64,000 nt of DNA from Mixia osmundae IAM 14324 (Eukaryota; Basidiomycota; Mixiomycetes; Mixiales; Mixiaceae), in contig NW_014575563.1 in assembly GCF_000708205.1 (NCBI RefSeq), positions 985,361 through 1,049,360 on the forward strand, in the 5' to 3' direction. Below the pieces are notes generated by a model. That model was not told the origin of the DNA. It saw only the letters and a program-made list of their open reading frames with translations, and made no database searches. The position numbers and the translations under genes are program-made. Of the stretch, positions 32,910 to 43,511 are shown piece after piece (within the stretch, counting starts at the first letter, position 1; the number at the start of each line of letters is the position of its first letter).

Positions 32910-34243
32910 ATGGATGAACATGCCGCACTCATCCAACGCATCCACAAGCGGCGAAATGCTCGACGACGGACGCAGCTCGAGCCTCCGACAGAGCCCAAGT
33001 CGAAAACAGTCGAGCGTTCGCGCAGAGATGACTTGCCCAAAGATGCCGTCAAGCGAGCCAAATGCATTGCCTATGGCCCAAATTATGTACGTCAATTTCA
33101 GACTGCAGATGCGGCTCGGCTGAGCGCAGTAGATCAGTCACCCGAGGAGGAATCGATACGCAGCTCTTATGCTCAGCAATACGTCAATACCGCGCGACGA
33201 CCGCAGAACTTCATCCGCAATGCTGAGCTTGGCGAACGCTTCCAAGAGTCAGTCCATGACGATCGATCTTGCGCGAGCTTATGCAACGTATCGGCAGGCA
33301 TCCGAAACTACAGCGCCTGCTCGAGATGCACCATGCCGTCCTCGAGCGCGAATCTCATCCCGCGATGCATCTCCGGGCTGACCTGCGCTCCTTCGACTTT
33401 GACACCCTGGTCCCCTTCAGATTTGACACCATCCTCATCGATGCTCCTCTGGCAGAGTACGGGCAAGCGGACAATTGGTCATGGGACGAGCTAGCCGCAT
33501 TACCGATCCCACGACTGGCTGCTCAGCCTTCATTTATTTGGATCTGGGTAGGCTCAGGTTCAGGACCGAGTCAAGGTCTCGAAAGAGGTAGAGATCTCCT
33601 TGCTCGATGGGGTTATAGACGCTGTGAAGACATCGTCTGGCTCAAGAGCAATACTCGCGCGCCTGCAATCGAGGATGAGCCGGTGACAGATACACTGCTG
33701 ACGCATACAAAGGAGCACTGCCTCATGGGAATCAAAGGGACTGTCAGGCGAAGCACAGATGGCGCATTTGCGAGATGCAATATAGATACAGATGTCATCG
33801 TGTGGGAAGGCGACCCAGACAATCCACTCGCCAAACCGCCGGAACTCCACGCGCTGATCGAAAACTTTTGCTTGGGCTCAAGGCGGCTCGAACTCTTCGG
33901 TTCTCGTGCACGACGAGGTTGGCTCACGCTCGGTCCTGCCGACATAGACAGCGCAGAGCAGTTTGAGCAGGCAAAGTACGCGGAGTGGTTCGCTCAGAAT
34001 GGCGCACTCTTCACCACGACGCAAGAGATCGACGACTTGCGGCCGAAGTCACCACCGCCCAGAACTGCTCGCGGCGGTAACCCGACGGGCGGCATAGGCA
34101 GGGGACGCGGTCGTCGAGAATCTCCAGCACCACCTCCTGTGCCTGCTCAGCAGATGCAGATGAATGCACAAGCGCAAGCCTTCATTCCCATGCCGTTCAA
34201 TCCTATGCTTGCATTTTATGGGATGCCGCAGTACCAGTCATGA
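32910..34243 (+). CDS. MT-A70 family protein, METTL14/KAR4-like
   Basis: About 427 residues, two exons; the 50-nt intron 33248-33297 has a GTCAGT donor. The N-terminal helical region (MDEHAALIQRIHKRRNARRR) is followed by the methyltransferase-like fold: FDTILIDAPLAEYGQ in the place of the catalytic DPPW, SFIWIWVGSGSG, WGYRRCEDIVWLKSN, TKEHCLMGIKGTVRRSTDGA, NIDTDVIVWEGDP, HALIENFCLGSRRLELFGSR and RRGWLTLG. These are METTL14 signatures. The DAPL motif implies a non-catalytic, RNA-binding partner of an IME4/METTL3-type enzyme. The C-terminus has an RG-rich tail (ARGGNPTGGIGRGRGRRE), as in animal METTL14. In yeasts the family is known as KAR4. Confidence 0.9.
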
Positions 34244-34554
34244 TGTTGTTGTATACTGCAAAGCATGTCTGTGTCAGTAAAGTGGTCTGGATTTCGCAAA
34301 GAGAACTGCTCATAAATGAGTTGTTACACTTGTTTTGTCAGCTCGCAGAGGACCTCGTGGATCTCGTCAGACAGGGATAATGTTATGAAATCATAGCAGC
34401 GCAGATAAAAGGCAAGCAAGCGACTTACCCTGGGTCAATCTCGGCCAACAGTCTGGCCGACGCAAACGAGCAAAAGACCACACCACATGTTTTCAAGAAC
34501 GGTTTCAAATAGAAGTGACGTAGGCGACAGCAGCCTCGGAATAGTCGTATACTA
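34244..34554. other. Intergenic
   Basis: 3' flank of the METTL14-like gene and promoter of the small mitochondrial gene. No further coding signal was seen. Confidence 0.5.
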
Positions 34555-34931
34555 ATGACAATGCGCCTCACAAGCACAAGAGCACTGCAGAATCTGCGCA
34601 CTGTCGCGCCAGCTCGCGCATTCAGCGTCTCCGCAAGGTCTCAAGCGTGAGTACGATTTCGTTCATTGTTGACGAACGATCTGACCATCGATCTCATTTC
34701 TCACTGCTTCTTTGCCGCCGTCGACGCTTCGCTCCTCATCCGCATGATAGTCACAAGGACCCGGAGGAGCAGCAGCAAGCCAAAGACACCTCGAAGGAGG
34801 GCAAGGATCACTCGAGCCAGCACACACATAGCGAGGCCGCCATCAAAAGTCATCAGCATGACCAGTCACCGCAGGATCTAGCGAAACAGGGTCAAGCCAA
34901 GGCCCAGAAGGAGCATCCAGAGGCGAAGTGA
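34555..34931 (+). CDS. Small mitochondrial hydrophilic protein
   Basis: Two exons. The first gives MTMRLTSTRALQNLRTVAPA followed by RAFSVSARSQ, a clear mitochondrial presequence with an RAFS-type processing site. A GTGAGT...ATAG intron of roughly 100 nt (about 34648-34750) joins HKDPEEQQQAKDTSKEGKDH and a very hydrophilic, histidine/lysine/glutamate-rich tail ending HPEAK. It resembles small fungal mitochondrial proteins of unknown function with SEAAIKSHQHD-like repeats and LEA-like composition. ATG at 34561 is an alternative start two codons later. Confidence 0.7.
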
Positions 34932-36339
34932 TCCTCCGTGACTAGACCGCACTGCATTGCAAGCCTTGCATCATATTTGAGGATGTTGCCTGCGATCTGA
35001 ACATACTTTTAGCGTTCGCGTATCGCGGCTTGCAGTCTGAGCGGCGTTCTCAGTTTAGAATGGGAGATCTTGCAGCGGCCCATCCGGAGATCGTGACCTC
35101 TAGCTAGCCGTAGCAGGGCTCTGCGCCCGTTTGCGGACTCGGAATTCCTGTAGACCATATCTGCAGGAATGCGCATCTTCACGATGAATTGAAGACCAAG
35201 GTACGCTGAGCAGTCCCGTGTGGGAAGTGACATCGCAGCTATCAGCCATGTCCGAGACGCCGACAAGGTAGTCGGAAAACTCGTTTAGCGCTTGAACTTG
35301 GCTGTCGCGTAGCTTGTGATTAGCCTTCGAGGAAAGCGTGACACGCGATTTGCCACGGGAACAGTCGACAATGTGCCTCGACTTCGATCGAGTATATGCG
35401 CATTGCAACTTTGGTGCGGGATTTGAGCTGAGCCTTTGCTAGCTGAGCTAGGCTTAGCGAGATAGCACATCATGCTGCAGCAGTCACACTCGAGCCAGTG
35501 CTGAGACCTCATACCTATCGAGCGGGGCTCATCTGGCATACAACGAGCTCCCGAGAAGCTTTGAACGAGGCAGCTGCCCTTTATCGCCACGGACAGCATC
35601 CCGGTCTCGTTGCTGAGAAGTGGCGGCGCTGCATCGTCTGCACCCTTCCTTCGGCCTGCCGAGCATCGCGCAGTGCAGCTGTCAGCATACGTAGCTCGAG
35701 CATCAGCCAGCGACAGTCGAGGGCAGTCGTAAAGATAAGGCTGCTGCGGCTCATAGTCACATCGCAACGCGCGTGTCGTAAAGTCGCAGAACGAGGTCAG
35801 TGCGCAGAGGGGATCGTGCACATCTGATGCATCATAGCTGACACAGCCAACTGTTTGCGCGTCGACAGAAGCAGGACTTCACTCGTTCATCAGTCCGAAG
35901 ACGCGTTCACCCTCGAGGCTGAGTTTGCAGGGGCCTCGCCGACGACGGCCGTTCGTGTCAAGCGCAACTCTAGGCTCAAACGCCACAAGGATCTCCTGTC
36001 GAGCTTCACCAACGCAACAAGCCTTTCGTCGCTTCGACCTTGCCTGATAGCAGTCATCAGTCTCGCCTGCTCGCATTTGCATTGATCTGGTCTGCTGTGC
36101 AAGCCAGCATCATCGCAAGCATCATTCGTCACGATCCCTGCCTTGTCCTGTCAAAGACACAGCGCAGATATACGACGCACGACAAGCACGAACTGACCTG
36201 CTCGCTTGGCTATCCTCGAGCGTCTGTCTGACCCTGCTCTCCTTGCAGCCAAGGTTAGTTTTCGTCGTCTGACGTGAGCACTTCAGACGCTCATCGAGCA
36301 TATTTGGCAGAACCAAGTGATATCAGTCAAACGACGAGC
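34932..36339. other. 1.4-kb stretch without a supported gene
   Basis: Frames exist on the minus strand (about 35009-35800), one of 178 codons, but they open on non-ATG codons, shift frame without consistent splice sites and match no family. The right end likely holds the promoter and leader of PPS1, including a plausible 5' leader intron at about 36254-36285 (GTTAGT...CTGAC...CAG). It could also contain a non-coding RNA or a fast-evolving gene that I cannot resolve. Confidence 0.4.
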
Positions 36340-39300
36340 ATGACATCGGCTTCTGCTGTGCCTGCGCCCTATCTGCACCCCGTTGCATTAAGATCTGGCG
36401 CCTCAAGCTCCCCTACTGCAGTCGCCAAAGCGCAATATGATAACAACCATCTGCGCACGTCTGTCCCTGTCGATTCAGATGCGGGCAGAGATGCACTTGC
36501 GCAGCAACCCGGCGCACAAGATGCGTCGGTATGCGGCCGTATGAGCCCCGACGACGAGCATTCGCGGCCCTCCTCGCCGCCTCAGTCGTCATCGTCGTCA
36601 AAGTCGTTCTTCAGGAGCAGACTGCATCTGTCTGGCAGCAAGGATCGCGCGTCTGCCTCTCCACCTCGGTTGGTTTCGCCTACCTCGTCTCAAGAGGGCA
36701 AGAAGCGAGCTCATCAAAGCATCTCGCATGGCAATTCTTCAGATGTAGACGAGGCTAACGACGCAGCTGATGTCCGTCCGTCGACCGCCACCGGCCAACC
36801 GATTCGCGATGTCTCTATGGATATAGAGCCCGCATGGTATGGTCTCAATCCACTACCGCTCTCGGAGACACCGCTGCATCCGGCCTGCGCACCTCGCTCG
36901 GTCCGGGAGCTGGCGCCGGAGGCCAAGTTCAATCAGAGCCGAGCCTCGATTTCGACTACACCAACGATGCGTCGTGCGCCGCAGGACGCAAATGATGCTA
37001 CCGAGAGATTTGAAACGCAAGACGACGAAGATGCCGAAACTTTCTCGTCGGCGCCTACTTCGCCGCCGACAGGCGCGCACGCAACGCTCTGGAATCCGCG
37101 TCATGTGTCGACGCTGTCGAACGACTCTATCATCTCCAGCGCTTCGACTGCTACACTTGATTCCGGTTATTCCGGCCGTACTCGCGAATCTCGTTCGACC
37201 TCTGCTTCCTCGTCGTTCTCAGCCTCGCTCTCGTCTCATTCAAGCGCGCCTACATCCGCCCCTCCTGCGATCCCGAACTGCTTTGCGCCGATCTATACGC
37301 TCACTGCGAAGCAATATGCTTACTTGGCCAGTCAGGCACCTTGTCTGGAAACCCCAGAGCATGTCGTCTTTGACTGGCTACATGGCGCCGACCAGGCAGG
37401 CACACAGCAGGCTGCTTATTTCGGCTATACAGGCAACAAGCGCGCGCCAGTGCCGAGGTGAGTTCCATGCGCCTGAATCCTTCTGAGCTAAGCCGCGACC
37501 TCCGTTCAGATTTCGCGGTCTCACCACGATTTGTGCCGGTTCTGATGTCGTCAGACGACCGAGAGCGAACACAAGCGTGTCTTACAACTCGATCGCATCG
37601 TCTTTTGCGTCTTCATCAGCTTCTTCGTCTTCGTACAGCCTTTCGCTCTCGGAGTCAGACACAGGCCGCTCGATCAATGACGCAGAAATGCCGAATTATG
37701 GTCCCGAGCCTCGCCCAGCATTGCTCGTTTCGAGTCTCTTCCCAGAGGAGCTGCTCATCAACGAGTCTGACTGGCAGACGTCAGTCTTTGCAAAACCTCA
37801 ACTGCCGCCCACAGTCAATCTGCGCAATTTCAAGATCCAAGCGATCAAATATGCGACCGTCTCAGACATAGTCGTCTATTCCGAGCGTGGTGCTCTGAAC
37901 GACGGCGGCGAAGCGCTCAATGTTGCTCGCCGATTTGCAGATGCTCAGCTGGCAATGGCACACGAACGTCATTGGATGGGCGAGAGTGATGTGCTCGAAT
38001 ATCGCGTCTACGTCATAACGGATCCTTTCTCGGCATTCGAAAGCACGCCAGAACTTGCCGAGCTTGTAGCCGTCGACTCACTCGGCTGGCCGACGCAGCG
38101 TCGCATCAACTTTTTCGAACGTGAGCGAGAGGAAATGCGCGCTCTCACGCAAGCCAGCGAGATTGCCACCAATGTCTGGGTATGCTCTGTCTCGACGATG
38201 TTCTTCAGACACTGATGATATTCTCACAGCTCGGTAACACCCAGGATGTGCCCATCTCGCAAGAAGTACTAGAGGCACATCGCAATAGTGCGCAATACTC
38301 CAGTTCCGACTCGGCATCTTCGCTCTCGATGCTTGATGACGGCAATCCCCATCATTTCTCGATCTGCGTCGAAGCTCATGACTCGTGCGGCCTTATCAAT
38401 AAGCGAGATTTAGCGGTCTTCGATCACGATCTGCTCAATCTCGAGAAGGCTGCTTTGCAGGAGCTGCAAGATAGCTATCATCTTACGCCAAGTGGCTTGC
38501 CCGGTACTACCTCGGTCGATTGCGACACCAACGTTCTCAAGACCAACGCTGCCAACATTGTGCATCTCGAATGCCAGTCTGGCGCCTGGATCTGGGGCAG
38601 ACCAAGCGGTCTCATCGATCTCGTGCTCTGGCTCTATCAGCAAGCCAATCCAATGACTGGCTCAGAGCGTCTCGCCAAGCGCGTGCTTATACACTGCTCG
38701 GATGGCTACGTCGATTCGTCGATCCTCGCTCTGGCTTACATCATGTACGCGCAAGGCTGCACGCTGCCCGAGGCATACCTGCATCTGCAGAATGAACGTG
38801 ATCGCTCGTTTTATGTGTCCGGCAAGGATGTTCAGCACCTGCTCAAGGTACACGAGCAGCTCGAGCCACTATATAGAGCGAGACAGCGCGACGAGCAAGC
38901 TCGATCTGCGCAAGCAGCTCACCAGAAGATGCTCGAAGCCCAGCCTAAGATTGAGCCTGTGCCCAAGCGTTCCTTCTTCAGCGTGCATTCGCATAGACAG
39001 GCAACTCCGACGACGACGTCGCCGCCTGCCCTCTCGCCCAAAGCGAGCTCCTCGTCGCTTTTCAGTACGCCTCAGGCAGCTGCTCCTTGGTTCTTTGACG
39101 AACGCTTTGACGGCCATTTCCCATCTCGGATCCTGCCATACCTGTACCTTGGCAATCTCAACCATGCCTCCAATGCGCTCATGCTCAAAGAGCTTGGCAT
39201 CAATCATGTCGTCTCGATCGGCGAGTCTGCCCTCGTGCCGCCCCAGCATCATTCCATGATGCCTTTCAGCTTCGGACAGCCAAAGGTCCGCACAGATGGT

Positions 39301-39822
39301 CGTACGCCTATTAATTCGCTTTGGCACGAACAGCGCCAAGGCAATATTGCCGTATTGGATATCAAGGGATGTTCGGACGACGGTATCGATGACATCGGCG
39401 CCCATTTTGCCACTGCCATTGACTTTATCGACAAGGCGCGTCGCGAAGGCGGCAAGGTGCTTGTGCACTGCCGTGTTGGTGTCTCACGTTCCGCTACGCT
39501 GGTCATCGCACACATTATGGAGCACCTCGAGCTCGATCTCGCATCAGCTTATTTGCTCGTACGATCTCGACGTCTCAATATTCTCATTCAGCCAACGCTA
39601 CTCTTTATGTGGTCCTTACAGCGCTTCGAAGCCGACCTTGAGCGCCGACGTCAAGAGCAAGCTACGACAAGCCCAGGGCTTGCGTTGCAGCTCTCGCCTC
39701 GACAGGCAAGCGCAGAAGCAGAAGAAATGCGCTCTTTTGTCGAGGCGCGACGATCGGGTCCGCTTTCATGGCCATATTTCTGCCGCGAGGTGTCCAATCT
39801 CAACGCACGATATCTTTCATGA
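36340..39822 (+). CDS. PPS1: Dual-specificity protein phosphatase PPS1
   Basis: Large fungal phosphatase with a serine-rich, disordered N-terminal third and two phosphatase-like domains. The first domain carries VLIHCSDGYVDSSILALAY. It keeps the cysteine but replaces the arginine of HC-x5-R, so it is probably inactive. The second carries KVLVHCRVGVSRSATLVIAH, a complete signature, preceded by SRILPYLYLGNLNHASNALM and the acid-loop region. The C-terminal RPGPLSW-YFCREVS-like end fits. Two introns are clear: about 37458-37510 and about 38179-38228. The first in-frame ATG is 36340; the frame is open upstream to 36274 without an ATG. S. cerevisiae Pps1 acts in S-phase control. Confidence 0.9.
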
Positions 39823-40012
39823 GGCGCAATGACTGACGACGTGCCCAACGAAAGGACGAAATTATGACGACAACTCCTCAGGGAATGAATTGTAAGAGCG
39901 ACGGTCAGATCAAGTCACTGTACTTCTACTCATTGTCAACGTCATCATCCTGTTGTTCTGGCGAATAGAATCCGTTATGACTGTGCAATGACTTGACGGG
40001 CATGCTTATGAG

Positions 40013-42649
40013 CTAATCATTCGGTCTTAAGACTTCCTGAGCTGGGTCGATGAGCGCAGCCTGACCCGAGCCTGCCCAGCCAGCATGGCTTATGCAGGCT
40101 GACGCTTGTCGGTACACCGCCTCGATAGGCGGCTCTTTGCACATACCCTGTGAGAGCAAGATGGCAGAATTGGTCTCCTTCGCGAGCGCAAGACGAGCTT
40201 CTGAGCCGACAAGCTGTGTGAGGTGTTCGGGCAAACTATCGAATGAGTTGTAAGCGATCAGGCTGAAAGCTTCTTGCAGGGTTGAGATGGTCTCGATTCG
40301 TGTATCGCTGCCATAGTCGGCCTGCAAAGTGCGTCCTTGTGCTAGTGCGCTGTCGAGGAGCTTAGCTGGAGTTTCTGGACTGGTAGCACGCTGCTTTTGC
40401 TGCTGACGTGCCGACTTGGCAGGCGCTGTGACCAGCTTTGCCGTATTCTGCGAGCCGCCAGATTCTGATGCGTCATCTGACAGCATGTCTTCATCCGCGG
40501 TGGGTGACTCTGACAGATTCGCGCGAATGATAGTCTCGATGAATTGTCTGACTCGAAGCTTGAACAGGATGCCTGGTCCTGTTGACTCGTCGAGGAAGAT
40601 GACCGGATACTCCGCCTGGATGAGAGACAGTGCAGCCTCGATGTCGCCTTGTAGAATCGCAGTCCTCACGTCTTTGCGCTTTTGCGCGTCGCCCAAGATG
40701 TCTGTCGATATTGGCAGCGCGCTGCCACTCTCTACAGAAGCCGGCGGACCGGATATTGTACCGAAGCTGCGCAAATGAGCGCGCTGTTCATGAAAGGATC
40801 GCAAAGTGTCAAGATGGCCTTGATGCGCCAGGTGAGCAGCGATGAGATCCTCAATGACCTCTCGATCAGTCTTTGGCTTGGTCTTCGTAGCATCCGGCAG
40901 ACTCGACAAAGTGTAAGCTAGGACGCTGCTGTTGACCTGGGACTTGCTCTTGCGGATATAGCTTTCGATATCGAATACAAAGGGCATCTGACCGAAGTTG
41001 GCCCTGACGACTTCGCCGGGCGTTCGCATGCCGACCGAGGGGTAGAGTTGATGGCCGTCAAGGCCTGGAAAAGCGTAGCCGATGAAGACGCCGTTCTTGG
41101 TATAGAAGGCTGTGTCCAAAGCCCAATCGATGCCGCAACCGATTACGTCGCCAGTAGTAAATTGAGGACCAAATTTCTTGCCCGAGCCATGCGAGCAGAA
41201 CGCTACAACGGTTTCGTATGAGTCCAGCGCGATGACCAAGCCGCTGGAGACACACCGTTGCCGTCATCTCCATGATAGCCGTAAGAATCTGCTTCCCAGC
41301 CCGGCAGGCGCGACAGGGAAACGGTCAGCGTCGAGAAGCCAACGCCAATGTAACTGTCGGAGCGCGAGTGAGCGATGGATCTGCATAGACATCAATGACA
41401 TACCCAGAGAGGCCTTTGCTGACAATTTGTGCTTCCCAAAAGAACACGCCACACTGAGGCGGGATCGGGCGATTGGCTCTTATCGCAGCAGCATCTCGGT
41501 CGCCGTTCTTGCCAGAGCCTGTGCTTCTGTCAGCAGCCGGTCTGCTGAGTAGCTGTGAGTGACTGTACCCTCAAAGCTAACGGTGAGACAATCGCGTGAG
41601 ACAGAGATGAGACCGCTCTTGTCTTCGGTATCCCAACAAGTCGGTAGATTGATTGTCCAGTCAGAGCTCGCACCTTCTGCCAGATTGGCGAGGTAATTGG
41701 CCAGCAACGCTTTCTTCATCTTATTCGATTGGCGGTTGTTAGGATAGCGCGTCAACCGCTCCAGATTGACTGCAGACCGACGTGAGCCGAGACTTGATGA
41801 CTCTGGCGTCGGCATGTTCTCTTCTGGCGAATCTGGCCTCCGTGGCGTGGTGCTCGATGGGGCCACGGTGGTCATCTGTGAGTAAAACTGCGATTGCTTG
41901 AGATATTTGGGCACGCTGAACCGCACGCTTGCATGGCTAGTCGGAGGCGAGGCTGGCGGCTTTCCGAGCGATCTGATGACAGCAGATAGCTCAGCCGTGC
42001 TCGGCATCGCCTCAAATGAGACGGGCGCCCTCGAATTGGACTCGCTGTCGGACCGGGGAGACGCGCTGCTAGTATTGCTTCCTGGCCGTGGAGCAGTCGT
42101 TGTGACGCCTGCGATGCTCATCGAGACGCGCCTCTGCTCCTCGCCAGTGACGATCGGACGCCAAGTTCTGCTCGGAGACGTGAACAGATTGTGCCGATCT
42201 GCCGAGGTGGGTGCTCTAGGTTCAGAACCTAGCGTCTCCGTCCGACTTGGCCGTCTCCATGGGATGGCAGACTCTGTCTGAAGCTCACTGGATGACTCTT
42301 CTGCACCACCGAGAGGCTGGACAGTCTCTGCTGCCGTTGGTCTGACCTCGGGTGGCACGACATTGTGCATCCTGCTCGAGAATGCAGCTTGTGCTGCCCA
42401 GAGCTGGCGTCGTTGCTCGGCTCCTTGCAAGAAGAGCGCTTCATAGTCGCTAGAGGGTCTCGGACGCACTGAAGCGAGAGGGATGTGTTCCTGCGACACA
42501 TCGAGCAAGGTCTGACGAACAAGTGCATCGGTACCGCTTGTCTCGGCTCTCGTGCGGGCCTCTTCCTCCATGATAGCCTGTTGTGCTGCTAGTCTCTCGG
42601 CGCCCCAGTCGAGCGGGCGCAGAGAGTCTTCGTCTGGCTGGTCCGACAT
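40013..42649 (-). CDS. VID30: GID/CTLH E3 ligase subunit VID30/GID1 (RanBP9-like)
   Basis: Scaffold of the GID ubiquitin ligase that degrades gluconeogenic enzymes. The N-terminal 350 residues are disordered. The SPRY domain begins LPTCWDTEDKSGLISVSRDC, then PIPPQCGVFFWEAQI, VGFSTLTVSLSRLPGWEADS, YGYHGDDGNAFCSHGSGKKF, TTGDVIGCGIDW, AFYTKNGVFIGYAF and LYPSVGMRTPGEVVRANFGQ. LisH/CTLH follow (VIEDLIAAHLAHQGHLDTLR; RTAILQGDIEAALSLIQAEY; LFKLRVRQFIETI). A CRA region closes the protein. Short introns split the SPRY domain; one near 41175-41232 must be removed to join GDDGN to AFCSH. The start MSDQPDEDS is at 42649. Confidence 0.9.
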
Positions 42650-42867
42650 GGCGCTCGTTGGCCCGGAAGCTCTCGAAGCTCAGTGGGAAACGCGCGTGTC
42701 CGCGTGTCCTCGCCTCACTGCATACTGCACCCGATAACAGACGACGCATCTCTCGCAGAGTCCTGACCCGGCCGACACATCGATTGGATGTACAAACATA
42801 CTGCTACAACATCATCATGACTTTTGCGGGCTGCCTGTTATCGTTGTCTATCGAATCTGTCCAGCCC

Positions 42868-43298
42868 TCATACGCTGTGCGCATTGTCCTTAATGAGCAT
42901 CGTACCTAGCATCAGTGATGACAATGCTTGCCTGATACCAAGTGTACAGAACGTCGCTACCGTGCCCATGCCTGCCATGAGGCTAACGACCGCTGCTATG
43001 AGGAGCTCCTTGGCAGGCACTGTCGTCTTTGGCAGACTGAACATTGTACGACCCGTGAGGTCAGTATGCGATCAGCGTCTTGTGCGGATGATGCTCACGT
43101 CGTGAAGTAGAAGGTCAAGGCAAAGCTGACGGCGAGCAGTGAGAAGCCTATACCGGGCAATAACGTGGTAGGCACGGGTGGTCTGAACACGTCGCCTGAC
43201 GACCAGTCATCCTGTACAGCCGCCAATCTTGAGCATGCACGATCAAGAACATCTCGAGAAGGGCGTACGAGAGCGGCTGCATAATCTGCGCTGGACAT
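42868..43298 (-). CDS. OST5: Oligosaccharyltransferase subunit OST5 (TMEM258-like)
   Basis: Small two-span ER protein of the N-glycosylation complex. The ATG at 43298 opens MSSADYAAALVRPSRDVLDR. The first span is TLLPGIGFSLLAVSFALTFY. After one intron with a GTGAGC donor, the second exon reads LPKTTVPAKELLIAAVVSLM, AGMGTVATFCTLG, matching the KEL-x-IS-x-VASL-x-MGFG pattern of the family. A tail of about 20 residues extends beyond the usual end, so an additional 3' intron is possible. With ALG12 it is the second N-glycosylation gene in the window. Confidence 0.8.
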
Positions 43299-43511
43299 GA
43301 CGAATCTTGCACTTCTGCCTTTCGGGCTCAGGGAAGTCGTGACACGAGGCGGGTCGCCGAGCGTGAGAAATATTGGTTTGATATCTCGCAAAAGCCAAAA
43401 CCAAAGTCAACTCAGAAAATCAACGAGCCAGCTCGGGTCTGAGGTGCAAGGGCGTGCTCCGCAGTCAGGGCAGACCACTTTCGAGCGTACCGAGGAAGCT
43501 GTCCGAACGTC

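Noticed and set aside
35285-35821. 178-codon minus-strand frame as a cysteine-rich gene
   Set aside because: It opens on GTG, has no signal peptide or domain, and no consistent exon joins; the cysteines look accidental.
36274-36339. PPS1 starting at 36274
   Set aside because: The codon there is GTG; the first in-frame ATG is 36340. The stretch may be leader or part of an upstream exon.
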